This document shows positions 1-10,450 of a DNA stretch of 64,000 nt, piece after piece. Numbering within the stretch: the first letter of the stretch is position 1; every line of letters begins with the position of its first letter. Under the pieces are notes generated by a model. That model saw only the letters and a list, made by a program, of their open reading frames with translations. It did not search any database and had not been told where the DNA came from. The stretch is taken from the NCBI RefSeq assembly GCF_900113905.1, contig NZ_FORC01000001.1, forward strand, positions 186,001 through 250,000, in the 5' to 3' direction. The stretch is from Phytopseudomonas argentinensis (lineage in GTDB: Bacteria > Pseudomonadota > Gammaproteobacteria > Pseudomonadales > Pseudomonadaceae). The position numbers were made by a program, and so were the translations under genes.

Positions 1-1291
1 GGCCGACCGCGCTCACTACCCGCTGAGCCTCTACGCGGATCTCCTCCATTACGTTTCCTGCCTGCCCCGCAAGACTGACGCCCTCCCTCACTTTGTCCTG
101 GCTTCGCGACATACCCGCCACGGCACTTTGAGTGAGGTTCTGGTTCAGTTGCACGACTTCGTTGATCTCCAGGGTGGCCTGGCTCGTTCGAGATGCCAAG
201 CTGCGAACTTCATCCGCTACGACCGCAAAGCCTCTTCCAAGCTCGCCTGCTCTTGCCGCCTCGATCGCTGCGTTAAGGGCGAGCAAATTGGTCTGGTCGG
301 CGATGCCTCTGATGACCTGCACGATGCTACCAATGCGTTCGGATTGAGTGCTCAGCGCACTCATGTGCTCGGAGACTTGCTCCAGTTCCTCGGAAATCCC
401 CTGAACGAGCTGCATGGTCTCTTCAACGGTACCCGCTCCCTTTACCGAGCTTTCATCGGTTTGCTGAGCGATCTCGAACGCCAGTTGTGCCGCCGCCGAC
501 TCTGCCTCTCGTCGTTCTGCCTGCTCGGTGATATCGCTTGCGAACTTGACCACACCGTACAGCTTGCCGGCAGCATTGAAGAGCGGGTTATAAGTGGCTC
601 TAAGCCAGATGACACGGCCATTTTTTGCAACGCGCTTGAAAATCTCATGGACATATTCGCCCTGATTCAAGCGCTGCCAGAAGCGGTTATAGCCGTCGCT
701 GTTGGCCTCGGCCGGTTCGCAAAATAGGCGGTGGTGCTTTCCACGGATCTCCTCCATCCGATAGCCCATGGTGGCCAGGAAATTTTCGTTTGCTTCAAGC
801 ACGTGACCGCCAAGATCGAATTCGATCACTGCCATCGAACGATCAATGGCTTTGAGCATGCTCGCGTGCTTGTTTTCGATTTGCACCTGTCTGGTTATGT
901 CCGCGGCGACCTTGATGACGCTGACCACCTGCCCCGCGGCGTCACAGACGGGCATGTAGGTTGCTTCGAGCCAGATTTCGCGCCCGTCTTTGGTAACCCG
1001 CATAAACCGGTTGCTGAAACTTTCACCTTGCGAAAGGCGCTTCCAGAATTGCGAATAGTCCGGGCTGCTGACCAGCGCTTGAGGGCAAAACATCCGATGA
1101 TGCTGACCGACCACCTCTTCGAGGCGATAGCCCACGACGTTTAGAAACGCCGGGTTTGCCTCCAGGATCTTGCCCTCGGGCGTGAACTCGATCATCGCCA
1201 TGCCGCTGCGTATCGCTGCCAGTTTCTGGTCGCAATTTTCAAACCTTTTTTTGTATTCGTGCAATTCAGTACGGATGTGTGAACCGAACAT
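1..1291 (-). CDS. PAS-PAS methyl-accepting chemotaxis-type protein (BdlA-like), C-terminus cut by window edge
   Basis: Read on the minus strand from ATG at 1291, the frame stays open to the window edge (430 codons, no stop). Two tandem PAS domains occupy about residues 15-125 and 135-250; each has the pattern FTP/DLGG..LEAN..FL followed by GY R.EE. They are followed by an MCP signalling hairpin whose tip contains [20 protein letters not shown] at about residue 330. No membrane segment or periplasmic sensor domain is visible, so the protein should be cytoplasmic. Two PAS domains plus an MCP domain in about 420-440 residues is the BdlA (biofilm dispersion) layout, and the protein is probably only a few residues from its end. 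Known family role: PAS/heme or redox sensing coupled to dispersion or chemotaxis signalling. The exact orthologue is inference. Confidence 0.9.
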   Translation of the reverse strand, partial: MFGSHIRTELHEYKKRFENCDQKLAAIRSGMAMIEFTPEGKILEANPAFLNVVGYRLEEVVGQHHRMFCPQALVSSPDYSQFWKRLSQGESFSNRFMRVTKDGREIWLEATYMPVCDAAGQVVSVIKVAADITRQVQIENKHASMLKAIDRSMAVIEFDLGGHVLEANENFLATMGYRMEEIRGKHHRLFCEPAEANSDGYNRFWQRLNQGEYVHEIFKRVAKNGRVIWLRATYNPLFNAAGKLYGVVKFASDITEQAERREAESAAAQLAFEIAQQTDESSVKGAGTVEETMQLVQGISEELEQVSEHMSALSTQSERIGSIVQVIRGIADQTNLLALNAAIEAARAGELGRGFAVVADEVRSLASRTSQATLEINEVVQLNQNLTQSAVAGMSRSQDKVREGVSLAGQAGNVMEEIRVEAQRVVSAVG

Positions 1292-1511
1292 GATGGCCTC
1301 AACGCAGTGACTGGAGGGGGGATCGCCCCTGATCTTGGTATCGTCCAAAGACAACTAAAGATAAGGGCTTGCCGATAAATATTTTCCGCGCTGAGAAGAC
1401 GCCTCGGTAGCGAGGCGTTCACTGACAACCCTTGGCCGAAAGCCGCTCCTGACAACCGGCGCCAATCGCCAAGGGCAGCTTTCGAGATTGGCCAGCAAAG
1501 GGCCCAATGGG

Positions 1512-2225
1512 TCAGCTTTCTGCGGCGATGAACCTCAGGCCCACGCCCGGCTCGGTGGCCAGCCAGCGAGGGGCCGCGGCGTTGTCTCCCAGACGCTGGC
1601 GCAGTTTGCCCACCAGCACCCGCACGTAGTGCAGGTCGTCGTCGTGAGTCTTGCCCCAGATTTCCCGCAGTATCTGCGGCTGGGTCACCACGCGCCCGCT
1701 GTTCCTCACCAGTAGCGCGAGCAACGCGTACTCCTTGCGGGCCAATTGTAGGCGCTCACCGCGCAACAGCACCTCACGGCGGGCGAGATCGATATGCAGG
1801 TCGCCGTCGTCGTAGATGATCGCTTCGTTGCGCTCGGTGCTGGCCTGGCGCAGCAGCACACGGATGCGCGCCATCAACTCCTGGGTGCCGAAGGGCTTGG
1901 TCACGTAGTCGTTGGCGCCTGCATCGAGGGCCGCGACCTTTTCCGTTTCGGCGCCACGCACGGTGAGCATGATCACCGGCACGCTGCTCCACTCGCGCAG
2001 TTGCTGAAGAACGCGATGGCCATCCATATCAGGCAGGCCGATATCGAGCAGCACCAGGTCAGCGCCCTGCTCCGCCAGGCTGAGCAGGCCACGGGTGCCG
2101 TCCTCGGCCTGCTGCACCTCGTAGCCCTGGGCGCGCAGGCTGATGTCGAGCAGGCGCCTGATCTGCGGCTCGTCGTCGATGATCAGGATGCGTGCGCAGC
2201 TGGAGGCAGCCTCAATCACGGTCAT
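1512..2225 (-). CDS. kdpE: KdpE, response regulator of the Kdp potassium system
   Basis: OmpR/PhoB-type regulator of about 237 residues. The receiver domain has the acidic pair DD near residue 18, phospho-acceptor D near 61 in LLDIGLPDMDG, and the TKPFG lysine. A winged-helix DNA-binding domain follows (RKEYALLALLVRNSGRVVTQ). I start at ATG 2225, six bases after AGAGG; GTG at 2228 is an alternative. The start overlaps the end of kdpD by 14 bases, implying translational coupling. KdpE, phosphorylated by KdpD under K+ limitation or salt stress, activates kdpABC. It is the last gene of the kdpA-B-C-D-E operon. Confidence 0.96.
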   Translation of the reverse strand: MTVIEAASSCARILIIDDEPQIRRLLDISLRAQGYEVQQAEDGTRGLLSLAEQGADLVLLDIGLPDMDGHRVLQQLREWSSVPVIMLTVRGAETEKVAALDAGANDYVTKPFGTQELMARIRVLLRQASTERNEAIIYDDGDLHIDLARREVLLRGERLQLARKEYALLALLVRNSGRVVTQPQILREIWGKTHDDDLHYVRVLVGKLRQRLGDNAAAPRWLATEPGVGLRFIAAES

Positions 2226-4884
2226 CACGCACCTCTGTCGATTGGTCCGGTTCGAGCAGCGGGATGCTCAGGCGGATCAGCGTACCCTGCCCGCCTTCGC
2301 CGGAAAACGCGCTGACGCTGCCACCGTGGGCGCCGATCATGCCCTGGGCGATGGTCAGCCCCAGGCCGGTTCCCTGCTTGCCGCAGTCGCCGCGCTCGAT
2401 GCTGTAGAACATATCGAAGATGCGCTCACGTTCCTCTTCGGCAATCCCCGGACCGCGGTCCTGAACGTCCAGCTGCAGGTAGCCGTCGACCTCCCGGGCG
2501 AACACTTGGATGCTCTCGCCTGGGGGCGAGAACTTGGCAGCGTTCTCCAGCACGTTGAACAGGCTCTGTTCGACCAGTGCCGGATGCACCCACAGCGGCG
2601 GCAGATCCGCGTCCAGCTGCAGCTCGACCAGCACCTGCGGCCGATAGCGGCGCAGCCGGCCGGTCGCCGAGCCCACCAGTTCGTCGACACCGATCCAGCT
2701 GCGGTGCAGGGTCAGGCCCTCGTGACCCAGGCGGGTCATGTCCAGCAGGTTCTGGATGTAACGATCGAGGCGCTCGCCTTCCTGCTGGATCGTTTGCAAG
2801 AGGCTGAGACGATCCTCCTCGCTCATCGCCGCCGAATAGCTGATCAGGCTGCCGGCAGAACCCAGCATGGCAGCCAATGGCGAGCGCAGGTCGTGGGAAA
2901 CCGACGAGAGCAATGCCGAGCGCAGGCGTTCGGTTTCATTGCTGACCCGCGCGGTTTCCAGCTCCGCGACCAGCGTGGTGCGCAGCGCCGCCTGGGCGAT
3001 GTCCGTGCAGATCGCTTCAGCCAGGCGACGGTTTTCGGCGCTCAGTTGCCGTTGCTGGGTGTTTTCCTGCAAACCGACGACACCGATGACCCGATCGTTG
3101 CCCAGCAGCGGCAGGAACCACCAGGCGGCGCCGGCCAGGGTTTGCGTATGGCGGCCGGCCGGTTGCCCATGGCTCATGGCCCAATCGGCAGCGGCCCTAT
3201 CCAACTGGGCGAGCTGCAAGCCGGATGGGGAGCTCTGGGAGGCGCCCACCTGCAACATGGCCGTCGCCCCGAAGGCGCGCTCCAGGGTGTTACGCCCGGC
3301 CTGCAGCACCTGCTCCAGGTCGGCAGCCGCGCTCAACTGTCGCCCCAGGTGCTGCAGTACCGACGCCTGGGTGTTCGCCGCGCGCAAGGTCAGCACCTGC
3401 ATGCGCAGTTGCGAGGCGAGCCGCCCGGCCACCAGCGCGGTGAGCAGGAACAAGACGACCGTGGTGATGCCCCAGGGCGCGGCGATGATCAGGGTGTAGC
3501 GAGGGTCGATGAAGAAGAAGTTGTAGGCCAGAAAACACAGGATGGCCGCCAGGATCGCGGCCGACATGCGGGTGCGGGCCGCCACCAGGACCACCGCCAC
3601 GATGAAGATCATCGACAGGTCGGTCAGGCCGACCCACTGCTCCGCCAGCCAGGCGAAGCCCGTCGCTGCCGAGGCGCAAAGGCTGGCGTACAGCGCGTCC
3701 CGGCAGGACAGCCAGCGTGCCGGAGCACGGTGGCGCCAGCCTGCTCGCGACTGCGCGCGGGCGTGCGGGGAACTCAGGATCACCAGTTCGTAATGGGCGC
3801 CATGCTGCAGCAGGCGCTGGGTCAGGGTGCGGTTGAACATGCGGGCGATGGGGCGCTCGCGGCTGCGCCCGACCACCAGGGTGGAAACCCCGTCGTGGGC
3901 GGCATGGTCGAGCAAGGTATCGGCGATGTTGTTGCCATGCAGCACCTGGGTATCGGCGCCCAGACTGCGCGCCAGGGCGAAGGCGCGGTCCAGTTCGGTT
4001 TGCCTGGCCGGGTCGATACGCCCGGCGCGCTGTACGGTGACCACGCTCCAGGGCGCATCCCGGCGTTCGGCAAGACGCCGTCCGGCACGCACCAGGTATT
4101 CCGAGTTGCCGCTGCCGTCGATGGCGATCAGCACCCGCCGACGCAGGGCCAGACCGCTGATGCCCTGGGCCGTGTGAGCCTCGCGCAGGTGATCCTCGAT
4201 ATGGTCAGCTGCGGTCTGCATGGCCAGTTCGCGCAGCGCCGCCAGGTTGGGCGCCGAGAAAAAGCGTTGCAGCGCCTGTTCGGCCATGTCCGGCAGGTAG
4301 ATCTTGCCCTGGTGCAGGCGCTCGATCAGCTCGCCCGGCGGCAGGTCGACCAGGCGGATATCGCGCAGCCGGTCGAGCACCGCATCGGGCACCGTTTCGC
4401 TGACCCGGATGCCGGTGATGCGGTGCACGATGTCGTTAAGGCTTTCCAGGTGCTGGATGTTCACCGTGCTGTAGACGTCGATGCCCTTGTCCAGCAGTTC
4501 CAGAACGTCCTGCCAGCGCCGTTCGTGGCGGCTGCCGGGTGCGTTGCGATGGGCCAGTTCGTCGACCAGCACGATACGGGGCTGGCGCTGCACGATGGCG
4601 TCCAGGTCCATCTCGTCGAGCCGGTGGCCCTGGTAGTCGATCTGCCGGCGCGGGATCAGCTCATGGCCGTCGAGCAGTGCGGCCGTTTCACTGCGGCCAT
4701 GGGTTTCCACCACGCCGATCACCAGGTCGACACCTTGCCGGCGCAGCTCCCGGGCGCGGGACAGCATGGCGTAGGTCTTGCCCACGCCAGGCGCCGCGCC
4801 GAGAAACAGGGTCAGGTGGCCGCTGTTCTGGCGGCGCAGTTCACCCGCCAGGGCATCGGCACGTGCTTCACGGTTTTCCTGCAT
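2212..4884 (-). CDS. kdpD: KdpD, sensor histidine kinase for potassium limitation
   Basis: About 890 residues, the usual KdpD size. The N-terminal KdpD domain has a Walker A motif (GAAPGVGKT near residue 33). It is followed by a universal-stress-protein-like domain, a DUF4118 membrane block of four helices near residues 395-495, a GAF-like region, a HisKA domain (SVSHDLRSPLAAM near residue 670) and a HATPase domain (NVLENAAKFSPPGE, then GTGLGLTIAQG). ATG at 4884 has an AGG eight bases upstream; a GTG at 4890 overlapping the kdpC stop is the alternative. It is an inner-membrane protein that phosphorylates KdpE. I see no defect. Confidence 0.96.
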   Translation of the reverse strand: MQENREARADALAGELRRQNSGHLTLFLGAAPGVGKTYAMLSRARELRRQGVDLVIGVVETHGRSETAALLDGHELIPRRQIDYQGHRLDEMDLDAIVQRQPRIVLVDELAHRNAPGSRHERRWQDVLELLDKGIDVYSTVNIQHLESLNDIVHRITGIRVSETVPDAVLDRLRDIRLVDLPPGELIERLHQGKIYLPDMAEQALQRFFSAPNLAALRELAMQTAADHIEDHLREAHTAQGISGLALRRRVLIAIDGSGNSEYLVRAGRRLAERRDAPWSVVTVQRAGRIDPARQTELDRAFALARSLGADTQVLHGNNIADTLLDHAAHDGVSTLVVGRSRERPIARMFNRTLTQRLLQHGAHYELVILSSPHARAQSRAGWRHRAPARWLSCRDALYASLCASAATGFAWLAEQWVGLTDLSMIFIVAVVLVAARTRMSAAILAAILCFLAYNFFFIDPRYTLIIAAPWGITTVVLFLLTALVAGRLASQLRMQVLTLRAANTQASVLQHLGRQLSAAADLEQVLQAGRNTLERAFGATAMLQVGASQSSPSGLQLAQLDRAAADWAMSHGQPAGRHTQTLAGAAWWFLPLLGNDRVIGVVGLQENTQQRQLSAENRRLAEAICTDIAQAALRTTLVAELETARVSNETERLRSALLSSVSHDLRSPLAAMLGSAGSLISYSAAMSEEDRLSLLQTIQQEGERLDRYIQNLLDMTRLGHEGLTLHRSWIGVDELVGSATGRLRRYRPQVLVELQLDADLPPLWVHPALVEQSLFNVLENAAKFSPPGESIQVFAREVDGYLQLDVQDRGPGIAEEERERIFDMFYSIERGDCGKQGTGLGLTIAQGMIGAHGGSVSAFSGEGGQGTLIRLSIPLLEPDQSTEVRDDRD

Positions 4885-4889
4885 GGCCA

Positions 4890-5483
4890 CTACCTGCTGT
4901 GGGCTTTATCGAGGGCCAGGTTGAGCAACAGCACGTTGACCCTGGGCTCACCGAACAGCCCCCATTGCCGGCCCTCGGTGTAGGCGCCTACCAGTGTCTG
5001 CACCTCGCCTGGCGACATGCCGCGCTCGCGCGCCACGCGGGCGACCTGGATCTGCGCCGCTTGCGGGCTGATGTGCGGATCCAGGCCGCCGCCGGACTGG
5101 GTGAGCAGATCGCCCGGTACGGCGCCCGGCTCGAGGCCCTCCTGGCTGGCAATTGCAGCCCTTTGCTCGTCGATGCGCTGGCGCAGCGCCGGGTTGCTGC
5201 GTGCCAGGTTGCTGCCGGCCATGGCCATCGGATCATAGCTGGCGGCCGATTGGCGCGCCCTGAAATAGCCGGGGCTGGAAAATGGCTGGGCTACCCACTG
5301 CGAGCCGATGACGACGCCGTTGCGCTCAATGAGGTTGCCGCTTGCCTGCTCGGGAAACAGGCCGTTGCCGATGCCGGTGGCGAGCAGCGAATAGCTCAGG
5401 CCGAAGCCCAGCAGGCTGATCAGCGCCAGGACGCAGGCGGGACGCAGCAGATTGCCCTGGGGCACAGTCGTTTGGTTGGTCAT
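4890..5483 (-). CDS. kdpC: KdpC, accessory subunit of the Kdp K+-ATPase
   Basis: About 197 residues, with one N-terminal membrane helix (ACVLALISLLGFGLSYSLLA) and the KdpC hallmarks FPEQASGNLIERNG, WVAQPFSSPGYFRARQSAASYDP and a C-terminal VNVLLLNLALDKA. KdpC holds the KdpA-KdpB complex together in the inner membrane. It sits between kdpB and kdpD and touches the kdpD start. ATG at 5483 is preferred; GTG at 5492 is the alternative. Confidence 0.95.
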   Translation of the reverse strand: MTNQTTVPQGNLLRPACVLALISLLGFGLSYSLLATGIGNGLFPEQASGNLIERNGVVIGSQWVAQPFSSPGYFRARQSAASYDPMAMAGSNLARSNPALRQRIDEQRAAIASQEGLEPGAVPGDLLTQSGGGLDPHISPQAAQIQVARVARERGMSPGEVQTLVGAYTEGRQWGLFGEPRVNVLLLNLALDKAHSR

Positions 5484-5505
5484 ATCGTTCACCCAATGTA
5501 GTCGG

Positions 5506-7557
5506 CTACACGCCGATGGTTGCCGACAGCAGCATGTCGATCAGCTTGATCGCCGGAAACGGCAGCAACACGCCGCCGATGCCATAGACCAGCATGTTGC
5601 GACGCAGCAGCGCCGTGGCGTTGGCGGCACGCACGCGTACCCCGCGCATGGCCAGCGGAATCAGCAGCGGGATGATCAGGGCGTTGAATATCAGCGCCGA
5701 CAGCACCGCATTGGTCGGGCTGGAAAGCTGCATCAGGTTGAGCCCGGCCAGTGCCGGAATTGCCCCGGCGAACAGCGCTGGCAGGATGGCGAAGTACTTG
5801 GAGACGTCGTTGGCCAGCGAAAAGGTGGTCAGCGCGCCGCGGGTGATCAATTGCTGCTTGCCCACTTCCACCACGGCCAGCAGCTTGGCCGGATCGGAAT
5901 CCAGGTCGACCATGTTGCCCGCCTCCTTGGCGGCCTGGGTGCCGGAATTCATGGCCAGGCCGACATCCGCCTGGGCCAGCGCCGGCGCGTCGTTGGTGCC
6001 GTCGCCGACCATGGCCACCAGGTGACCGCGCTCCTGCTCCTGGCGGATGCGCGCCAGCTTGTCTTCCGGCCGCGCCTCGGCAACGTAGTCATCGACGCCC
6101 GCCTCGGCGGCGATGGCCGCCGCGGTCAGCGGGTTGTCGCCGGTGATCATCACGGTGCGGATGCCCATGGCACGCAGCTTGGCGAACTTCTCCTTGATGC
6201 CGTGCTTGACCACGTCGCTGAGTTCGATAACGCCCAGCACCTGGCGACCGTCGGCGACCACCAATGGCGTGGCGCCCTGGCGTGCCACCTGATCGACCAG
6301 TTCCTGCAGCTGCGGCGGTACCGAGCCGGACACCGCCAGCACATGGCGGCGAATGGCATCGATGGCCCCCTTGCGAATGACTCGGCCGTCGGCCATATCC
6401 AGCCCGGACAGGCGACTCTGGGCGCTGAAGGGAATGAAGGTGGCGTCCTTCGGCGCTTCACTGTTGACGCCGTTTTGCCGCGCCAGCCTGACGATGGACT
6501 TGCCTTCCGGGGTCGGGTCGGCCAGGGATGACAGCAACGCGGCTTCCTGCAGGCGGCCGAGCTGCATGCCAGGCAGTACATGAAAATGCGTGGCCTGGCG
6601 GTCGCCATGGGTAATGGTGCCGGTCTTGTCCAGCAGCAGCACGTCGACATCACCGGCGACTTCCACGGCCTTGCCCGACTTGGCCAGCAGGTTGGCGGAC
6701 AGCGCGCGGTTCATGCCGGCGATGCCGATGGCCGGCAGCAGGCCGCCAATGGTGGTCGGGATCAGGCACACCAGCAGGGCGATCAACAGTAGCGGATCGA
6801 TCCTGATGCCGACGAAGGCGGCGATGGCCGGCAGGGTGATGACCACGATCAGGAAGGTCAGGGTCATGGTGGTCAACAGCAGGCCCAGGGCAACTTCGTT
6901 GGGGGTCTTCTGACGGTTGGCACCTTCGACCAGGGCGATCATGCGATCCAGGAAGCTGTCACCCGGTTGCGCGGTGACTTCGACTATGATTTGGTCGGAC
7001 AGCACCTTGGTGCCACCGATCACGCCGGAGCGGTCGGTACCGGCCTCGCGCAGCACCGGCGCGGATTCACCCGTCACCGCTGACTCGTTGATGCTCGCCA
7101 GCCCTTCGATGATCTCGCCATCGGCGGGAATGATCTCGCCCTGGGTGACGATCACCAGATCGCCCGGGCGCAGTTCGCTGGCGGCGATGCGCTGCGGCTC
7201 GCCGCGCTCGCTCAGGCTCTTCAGGCGGCGGGCGACCAGATCCTTGCGCGCCTTGCGCAGCGAATCGGCCTGGCCGCGGCCACGGGCTTCGGCCACCGCC
7301 TCGGCGAAGTTGGCGAACAGCACCGTGACCAGCAACAGCAAGGTGACGCTCCAGCCGATGGCGGGCGTGCTCTTGCCCATCAGGGTCAGCACGGCGCAGA
7401 GCAGCGTGCCGACCCAGACCACGGCCATCACCGGGTTCCTGAATGCGTGATTCGGCGCGAGCTTAGCGAAGGCGGCCAACGCGGCACTCTTCACACCGGC
7501 GCTGTCGAGCAACGCCGGGCGCTTGGGCTGAACGGAATGTTGGGTTATCTGAGTCAT
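5506..7557 (-). CDS. kdpB: KdpB, P-type ATPase subunit of the K+ uptake pump
   Basis: 683 residues, full length for the family. It has the TGESAPV actuator loop, the phosphorylation site DKTGTITHG (Asp near residue 310), the hinge motif [16 protein letters not shown] and several membrane segments ([31 protein letters not shown]). It hydrolyses ATP to drive K+ through KdpA. The gene lies 12 bases after kdpA and 22 bases before kdpC (ATG start), so the genes are surely co-transcribed. Confidence 0.97.
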   Translation of the reverse strand: MTQITQHSVQPKRPALLDSAGVKSAALAAFAKLAPNHAFRNPVMAVVWVGTLLCAVLTLMGKSTPAIGWSVTLLLLVTVLFANFAEAVAEARGRGQADSLRKARKDLVARRLKSLSERGEPQRIAASELRPGDLVIVTQGEIIPADGEIIEGLASINESAVTGESAPVLREAGTDRSGVIGGTKVLSDQIIVEVTAQPGDSFLDRMIALVEGANRQKTPNEVALGLLLTTMTLTFLIVVITLPAIAAFVGIRIDPLLLIALLVCLIPTTIGGLLPAIGIAGMNRALSANLLAKSGKAVEVAGDVDVLLLDKTGTITHGDRQATHFHVLPGMQLGRLQEAALLSSLADPTPEGKSIVRLARQNGVNSEAPKDATFIPFSAQSRLSGLDMADGRVIRKGAIDAIRRHVLAVSGSVPPQLQELVDQVARQGATPLVVADGRQVLGVIELSDVVKHGIKEKFAKLRAMGIRTVMITGDNPLTAAAIAAEAGVDDYVAEARPEDKLARIRQEQERGHLVAMVGDGTNDAPALAQADVGLAMNSGTQAAKEAGNMVDLDSDPAKLLAVVEVGKQQLITRGALTTFSLANDVSKYFAILPALFAGAIPALAGLNLMQLSSPTNAVLSALIFNALIIPLLIPLAMRGVRVRAANATALLRRNMLVYGIGGVLLPFPAIKLIDMLLSATIGV

Positions 7558-7569
7558 GGGAAATCAGCC

Positions 7570-9261
7570 TCAACGGGTGATGAACTGCAGGTGGTCGGCC
7601 ACGGGCCCCAGCACCAGCACGGGCATGAATTGCAGCAGGGTGAGGATGGCGATGATGGCCATCAGCGTCAGGGCGAAGGTCGGCGTCTCGATCCGCAGGG
7701 TGCCCGGGCCTTCCGGCGTCACCCGCTTGCGCGCCAGCATCGCCGCGATGATCAGCGGCAGGATCAGAGCCGGGTAGCGGCCCAGGATCAGCGCCACGAC
7801 GCAGGTCAGGTTCCACCAGTAGCTGGCGTCGCTCAGCCCCTCGAACCCTGAACCGTTGTTGGCGAAGGCCGAGGTGTACTCGTAGAGCACCTGGCTGATG
7901 GCATGGGCCCCGGGGTTGGAAGTGCCCGCCAGATCAGGCAGCAACAGGGTGAGCGCGGTGAAGCCGAGAATCACCAGCGGCTGCAACAGGATCAGCACGG
8001 CCAGGCACTTCACCTCCGGCGCCTCGATCTTGCGGCCCAACAGTTCGGGTGTGCGGCCGGTCATCAAACCGGCCAGGAACACGCTGAGCAGGAGGTACAC
8101 GAGAAACTGCTGCAGGCCACAGCCAACGCCGCCCCAGATCGCGTTCACCAGCATGTTGGCGATGCTCACCATGCCGGTCAGCGGCGCCAGGGAGTCATGC
8201 ATGGCGTTGACCGAGCCGTTGCTGGTCTGGGTGGTCACGGCGGCCCAGAGCGCCGAGGCGTCGGCGCCGAAGCGCACTTCCTTGCCTTCCATGAGGGCGC
8301 TGTCGCTGCTGGTCGCCGAGTGCCCCTCGGACCACAGCGCGATACCAGCCGACATCAGCGACATGCTCAGCATGCAGCCGAAGATCAGTGCGCTGAGCTT
8401 GGCCCGCCCGGTCAGGCTGCCGACCATGAACACCACGCTCATCGGCAACAGGATGATGGCCAGGGTTTCCAGCAGGTTGCTCATGGGAGTCGGGTTCTCC
8501 AGTGGCGCGGCGCTGTTGGGGCCGTACCAGCCACCACCATTGGTGCCCAGCTGCTTGGCCGCGACCATGGCGGCGACCGGGCCGAGGGGAATCTTCTGCT
8601 CGCTGATCTGCGCGGCGCCATCGAGCGGTTTTGCCAGCGGCCCGCCTTCCAGGGTAGAGGGCACGCCTTGCCAGGTCAGCAATACCGAAAGCACCAGGCA
8701 CAGCGGCAGAAACAGGCGCACGGTCGGGCGAATGAGATCGGCCCAGAAGTTGCCGACATCGGCTGCCTCGCTCCCACCCGCCTGCCGGCGACCGCCGAAC
8801 AGGCCACGCAGCGTGGCCACCACCAGGGCCAGGCCCATCATCGGTGTGATCACCTGCAGGCCCACGATGGCACTCATTTGCGCCAGGTAGGAAAGCTGCG
8901 CCTGCCCGGAATAGTGCTGCTGGTTGGTGTTGGTCAGAAACGAGACCGCGGTATGCAGCGCCAGATCCCAGCGCATGTTGGGGGCCGCATTGGGATTGAG
9001 CGGCAGCCACTGCTGGGTCATCAGCATCAGCCAGACCAGCAGGCCGAGCACCAGATTGCTCAGCAGGAAGGCGCCGGCGTAGGTCTTCCAACCCATGCCC
9101 TGGGCAGGGTTTACGCCCAGCAATCGATAAAGCGGGCGCTCCACGAGGGCGAACAGGCGATCCCCGCGCATCGGCGCGCCGCGCATGATGGCCGCCAGGT
9201 AGCGACCCAGTGGCCATGCCAGCGCGATGGCCAAGCCAAAAACGAACAGAAACTCAGTCAT
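7570..9261 (-). CDS. kdpA: KdpA, K+-translocating subunit
   Basis: About 563 residues with ten or so membrane helices. KdpA signatures include PLGRYLA near the N-terminus, SFLTNTNQQHYSG, TNGGGWYGPNSAAPLENP, NGSVNAMHDSLAPLTGM and FANNGSGFEGL, which are the pore-loop regions. I start at ATG 9261 (MTEFLFVFGLA); an in-frame TTG at 9276 is less likely. No kdpF-like 29-residue hydrophobic peptide is encoded just upstream. Upstream, the octamer CCGTAAAG appears twice on the plus strand (9314-9321 and 9357-9364), 43 bases apart. These could be KdpE contact sites, but that is only a guess. Confidence 0.96.
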   Translation of the reverse strand: MTEFLFVFGLAIALAWPLGRYLAAIMRGAPMRGDRLFALVERPLYRLLGVNPAQGMGWKTYAGAFLLSNLVLGLLVWLMLMTQQWLPLNPNAAPNMRWDLALHTAVSFLTNTNQQHYSGQAQLSYLAQMSAIVGLQVITPMMGLALVVATLRGLFGGRRQAGGSEAADVGNFWADLIRPTVRLFLPLCLVLSVLLTWQGVPSTLEGGPLAKPLDGAAQISEQKIPLGPVAAMVAAKQLGTNGGGWYGPNSAAPLENPTPMSNLLETLAIILLPMSVVFMVGSLTGRAKLSALIFGCMLSMSLMSAGIALWSEGHSATSSDSALMEGKEVRFGADASALWAAVTTQTSNGSVNAMHDSLAPLTGMVSIANMLVNAIWGGVGCGLQQFLVYLLLSVFLAGLMTGRTPELLGRKIEAPEVKCLAVLILLQPLVILGFTALTLLLPDLAGTSNPGAHAISQVLYEYTSAFANNGSGFEGLSDASYWWNLTCVVALILGRYPALILPLIIAAMLARKRVTPEGPGTLRIETPTFALTLMAIIAILTLLQFMPVLVLGPVADHLQFITR

Positions 9262-9481
9262 GATCCATGCCTTCAATGCCGTACTGGCGACCGAGGCATT
9301 CTTGAATCTATGGCCGTAAAGTCTCTATTGCGTTAAGCCCGTGATGCATAAATTAACCGTAAAGAAAGATCTGCAGCGCTGGTGATAGAGATGGCTTTAC
9401 CTCAGCCGAGGCAGTCGAAGCCAGAAACGGATCTGCTTGCTCAGGCAACACGCGGCCTTTTCGAGCAATACCGGGCGCTCG

Positions 9482-10423
9482 TCAGTGTGACGATACGAAG
9501 GGCGACTGGGTCTGCGGAGCCGGCAACGCATAAGTCGCCTTCATCCAGGCGATTTCCGCCAGCGGCGTGCGACCGAAGAGCCTTTTGAAATCGCGACAGA
9601 ACTGCGAAGCGCTTTCGTAGCCCACCATAAATGCGCACGTGGTGACCGTCAGGTGGTTGCGCAGCAGCAATAGCCGCGCCTGATGCAGCCGGGTGGACTT
9701 GAGGTACTGCATGGGTGATGAGTCGGTCACCTGGCGAAAGTGTCGGTGAAAGTTCGGCACGCTCATCTGTGCTTCCTGGGCCAGGATCCCGACATCCAGG
9801 TGTTCGTGGTAGCAGCGATGGATCTTGTGGATGGCGCGCGTCACCTTGCCGAACAACCCTTGCTGGGCGAGAGCCGCGCGCAGCGTTGCGCCTTGTTCGC
9901 CCATAAGGATGCGGTAGTAGAGTTCGCGCAGCATGGCCGGCCCGAGAATCTGGGCATCACTGCTGTCGGCCATCACTTGTAGAAAGCGAAGCGTCGACTG
10001 GCGCAGCGGTTCGTCCATGGGTGACGCGTACATGCCCATCGGCTCTGCGCTGGCGAAACCGCGTACCTCGTCGACCTGATGAATCAGCTCGGCGGCCAGG
10101 CTGAAGTCCAGGCGCAGGTACACCGCCAGCATGGGCTCGGTCGCGCTGGCGTCGGTCTCCATCGTGAAGGGCACCGGCACCGACACCACCAGATAATGCT
10201 GGGCGTCGTAAACGTAGATCTCGTCGCCCAGGTAACCGCGCTTGCGCCCCTGGCAGAGGATGACGATGCCGGGCTCGTAGAGCACCGGCGTGCGCGTGAG
10301 CGGTCGGTTGGAACGCAGAAAGCGCACGTCGTCCAGCCGGCTCAAGTTGTAACCCTCCAGCGGCGCCAGGTGGCTCATCAGCTCCACCATGCGTACGGTG
10401 GTCGAATCCTTGCTCGTGGCCAT
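9482..10423 (-). CDS. AraC-family transcriptional regulator
   Basis: About 313 residues from ATG 10423 (AGGG six bases upstream; a TTG at 10447 also opens the frame). The N-terminal ligand-binding part is of the AraC_N type seen in cytosolic AraC regulators next to dehydrogenases (VLYEPGIVILCQGRKRGYLG). The C-terminal 100 residues hold two helix-turn-helix motifs (LAQEAQMSVPNFHRHFRQ and CAFMVGYESASQFCRDFKRLFG). It begins 27 bases after the stop of the SDR gene on the same strand and probably controls it; the effector is unknown. Confidence 0.92.
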   Translation of the reverse strand: MATSKDSTTVRMVELMSHLAPLEGYNLSRLDDVRFLRSNRPLTRTPVLYEPGIVILCQGRKRGYLGDEIYVYDAQHYLVVSVPVPFTMETDASATEPMLAVYLRLDFSLAAELIHQVDEVRGFASAEPMGMYASPMDEPLRQSTLRFLQVMADSSDAQILGPAMLRELYYRILMGEQGATLRAALAQQGLFGKVTRAIHKIHRCYHEHLDVGILAQEAQMSVPNFHRHFRQVTDSSPMQYLKSTRLHQARLLLLRNHLTVTTCAFMVGYESASQFCRDFKRLFGRTPLAEIAWMKATYALPAPQTQSPFVSSH

Positions 10424-10450
10424 TGGCTGCCCTGCTCTCCTGCTCAAAGC

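Noticed and set aside
2143..4983. A 946-codon open frame on the plus strand
   Set aside because: It is the antisense shadow of kdpD, which has every expected domain on the minus strand; the plus-strand product is Gln/Arg/Gly-rich with no fold.
7903..9336. A 477-codon plus-strand open frame across kdpA
   Set aside because: Antisense shadow in GC-rich DNA; kdpA on the minus strand is unmistakable.
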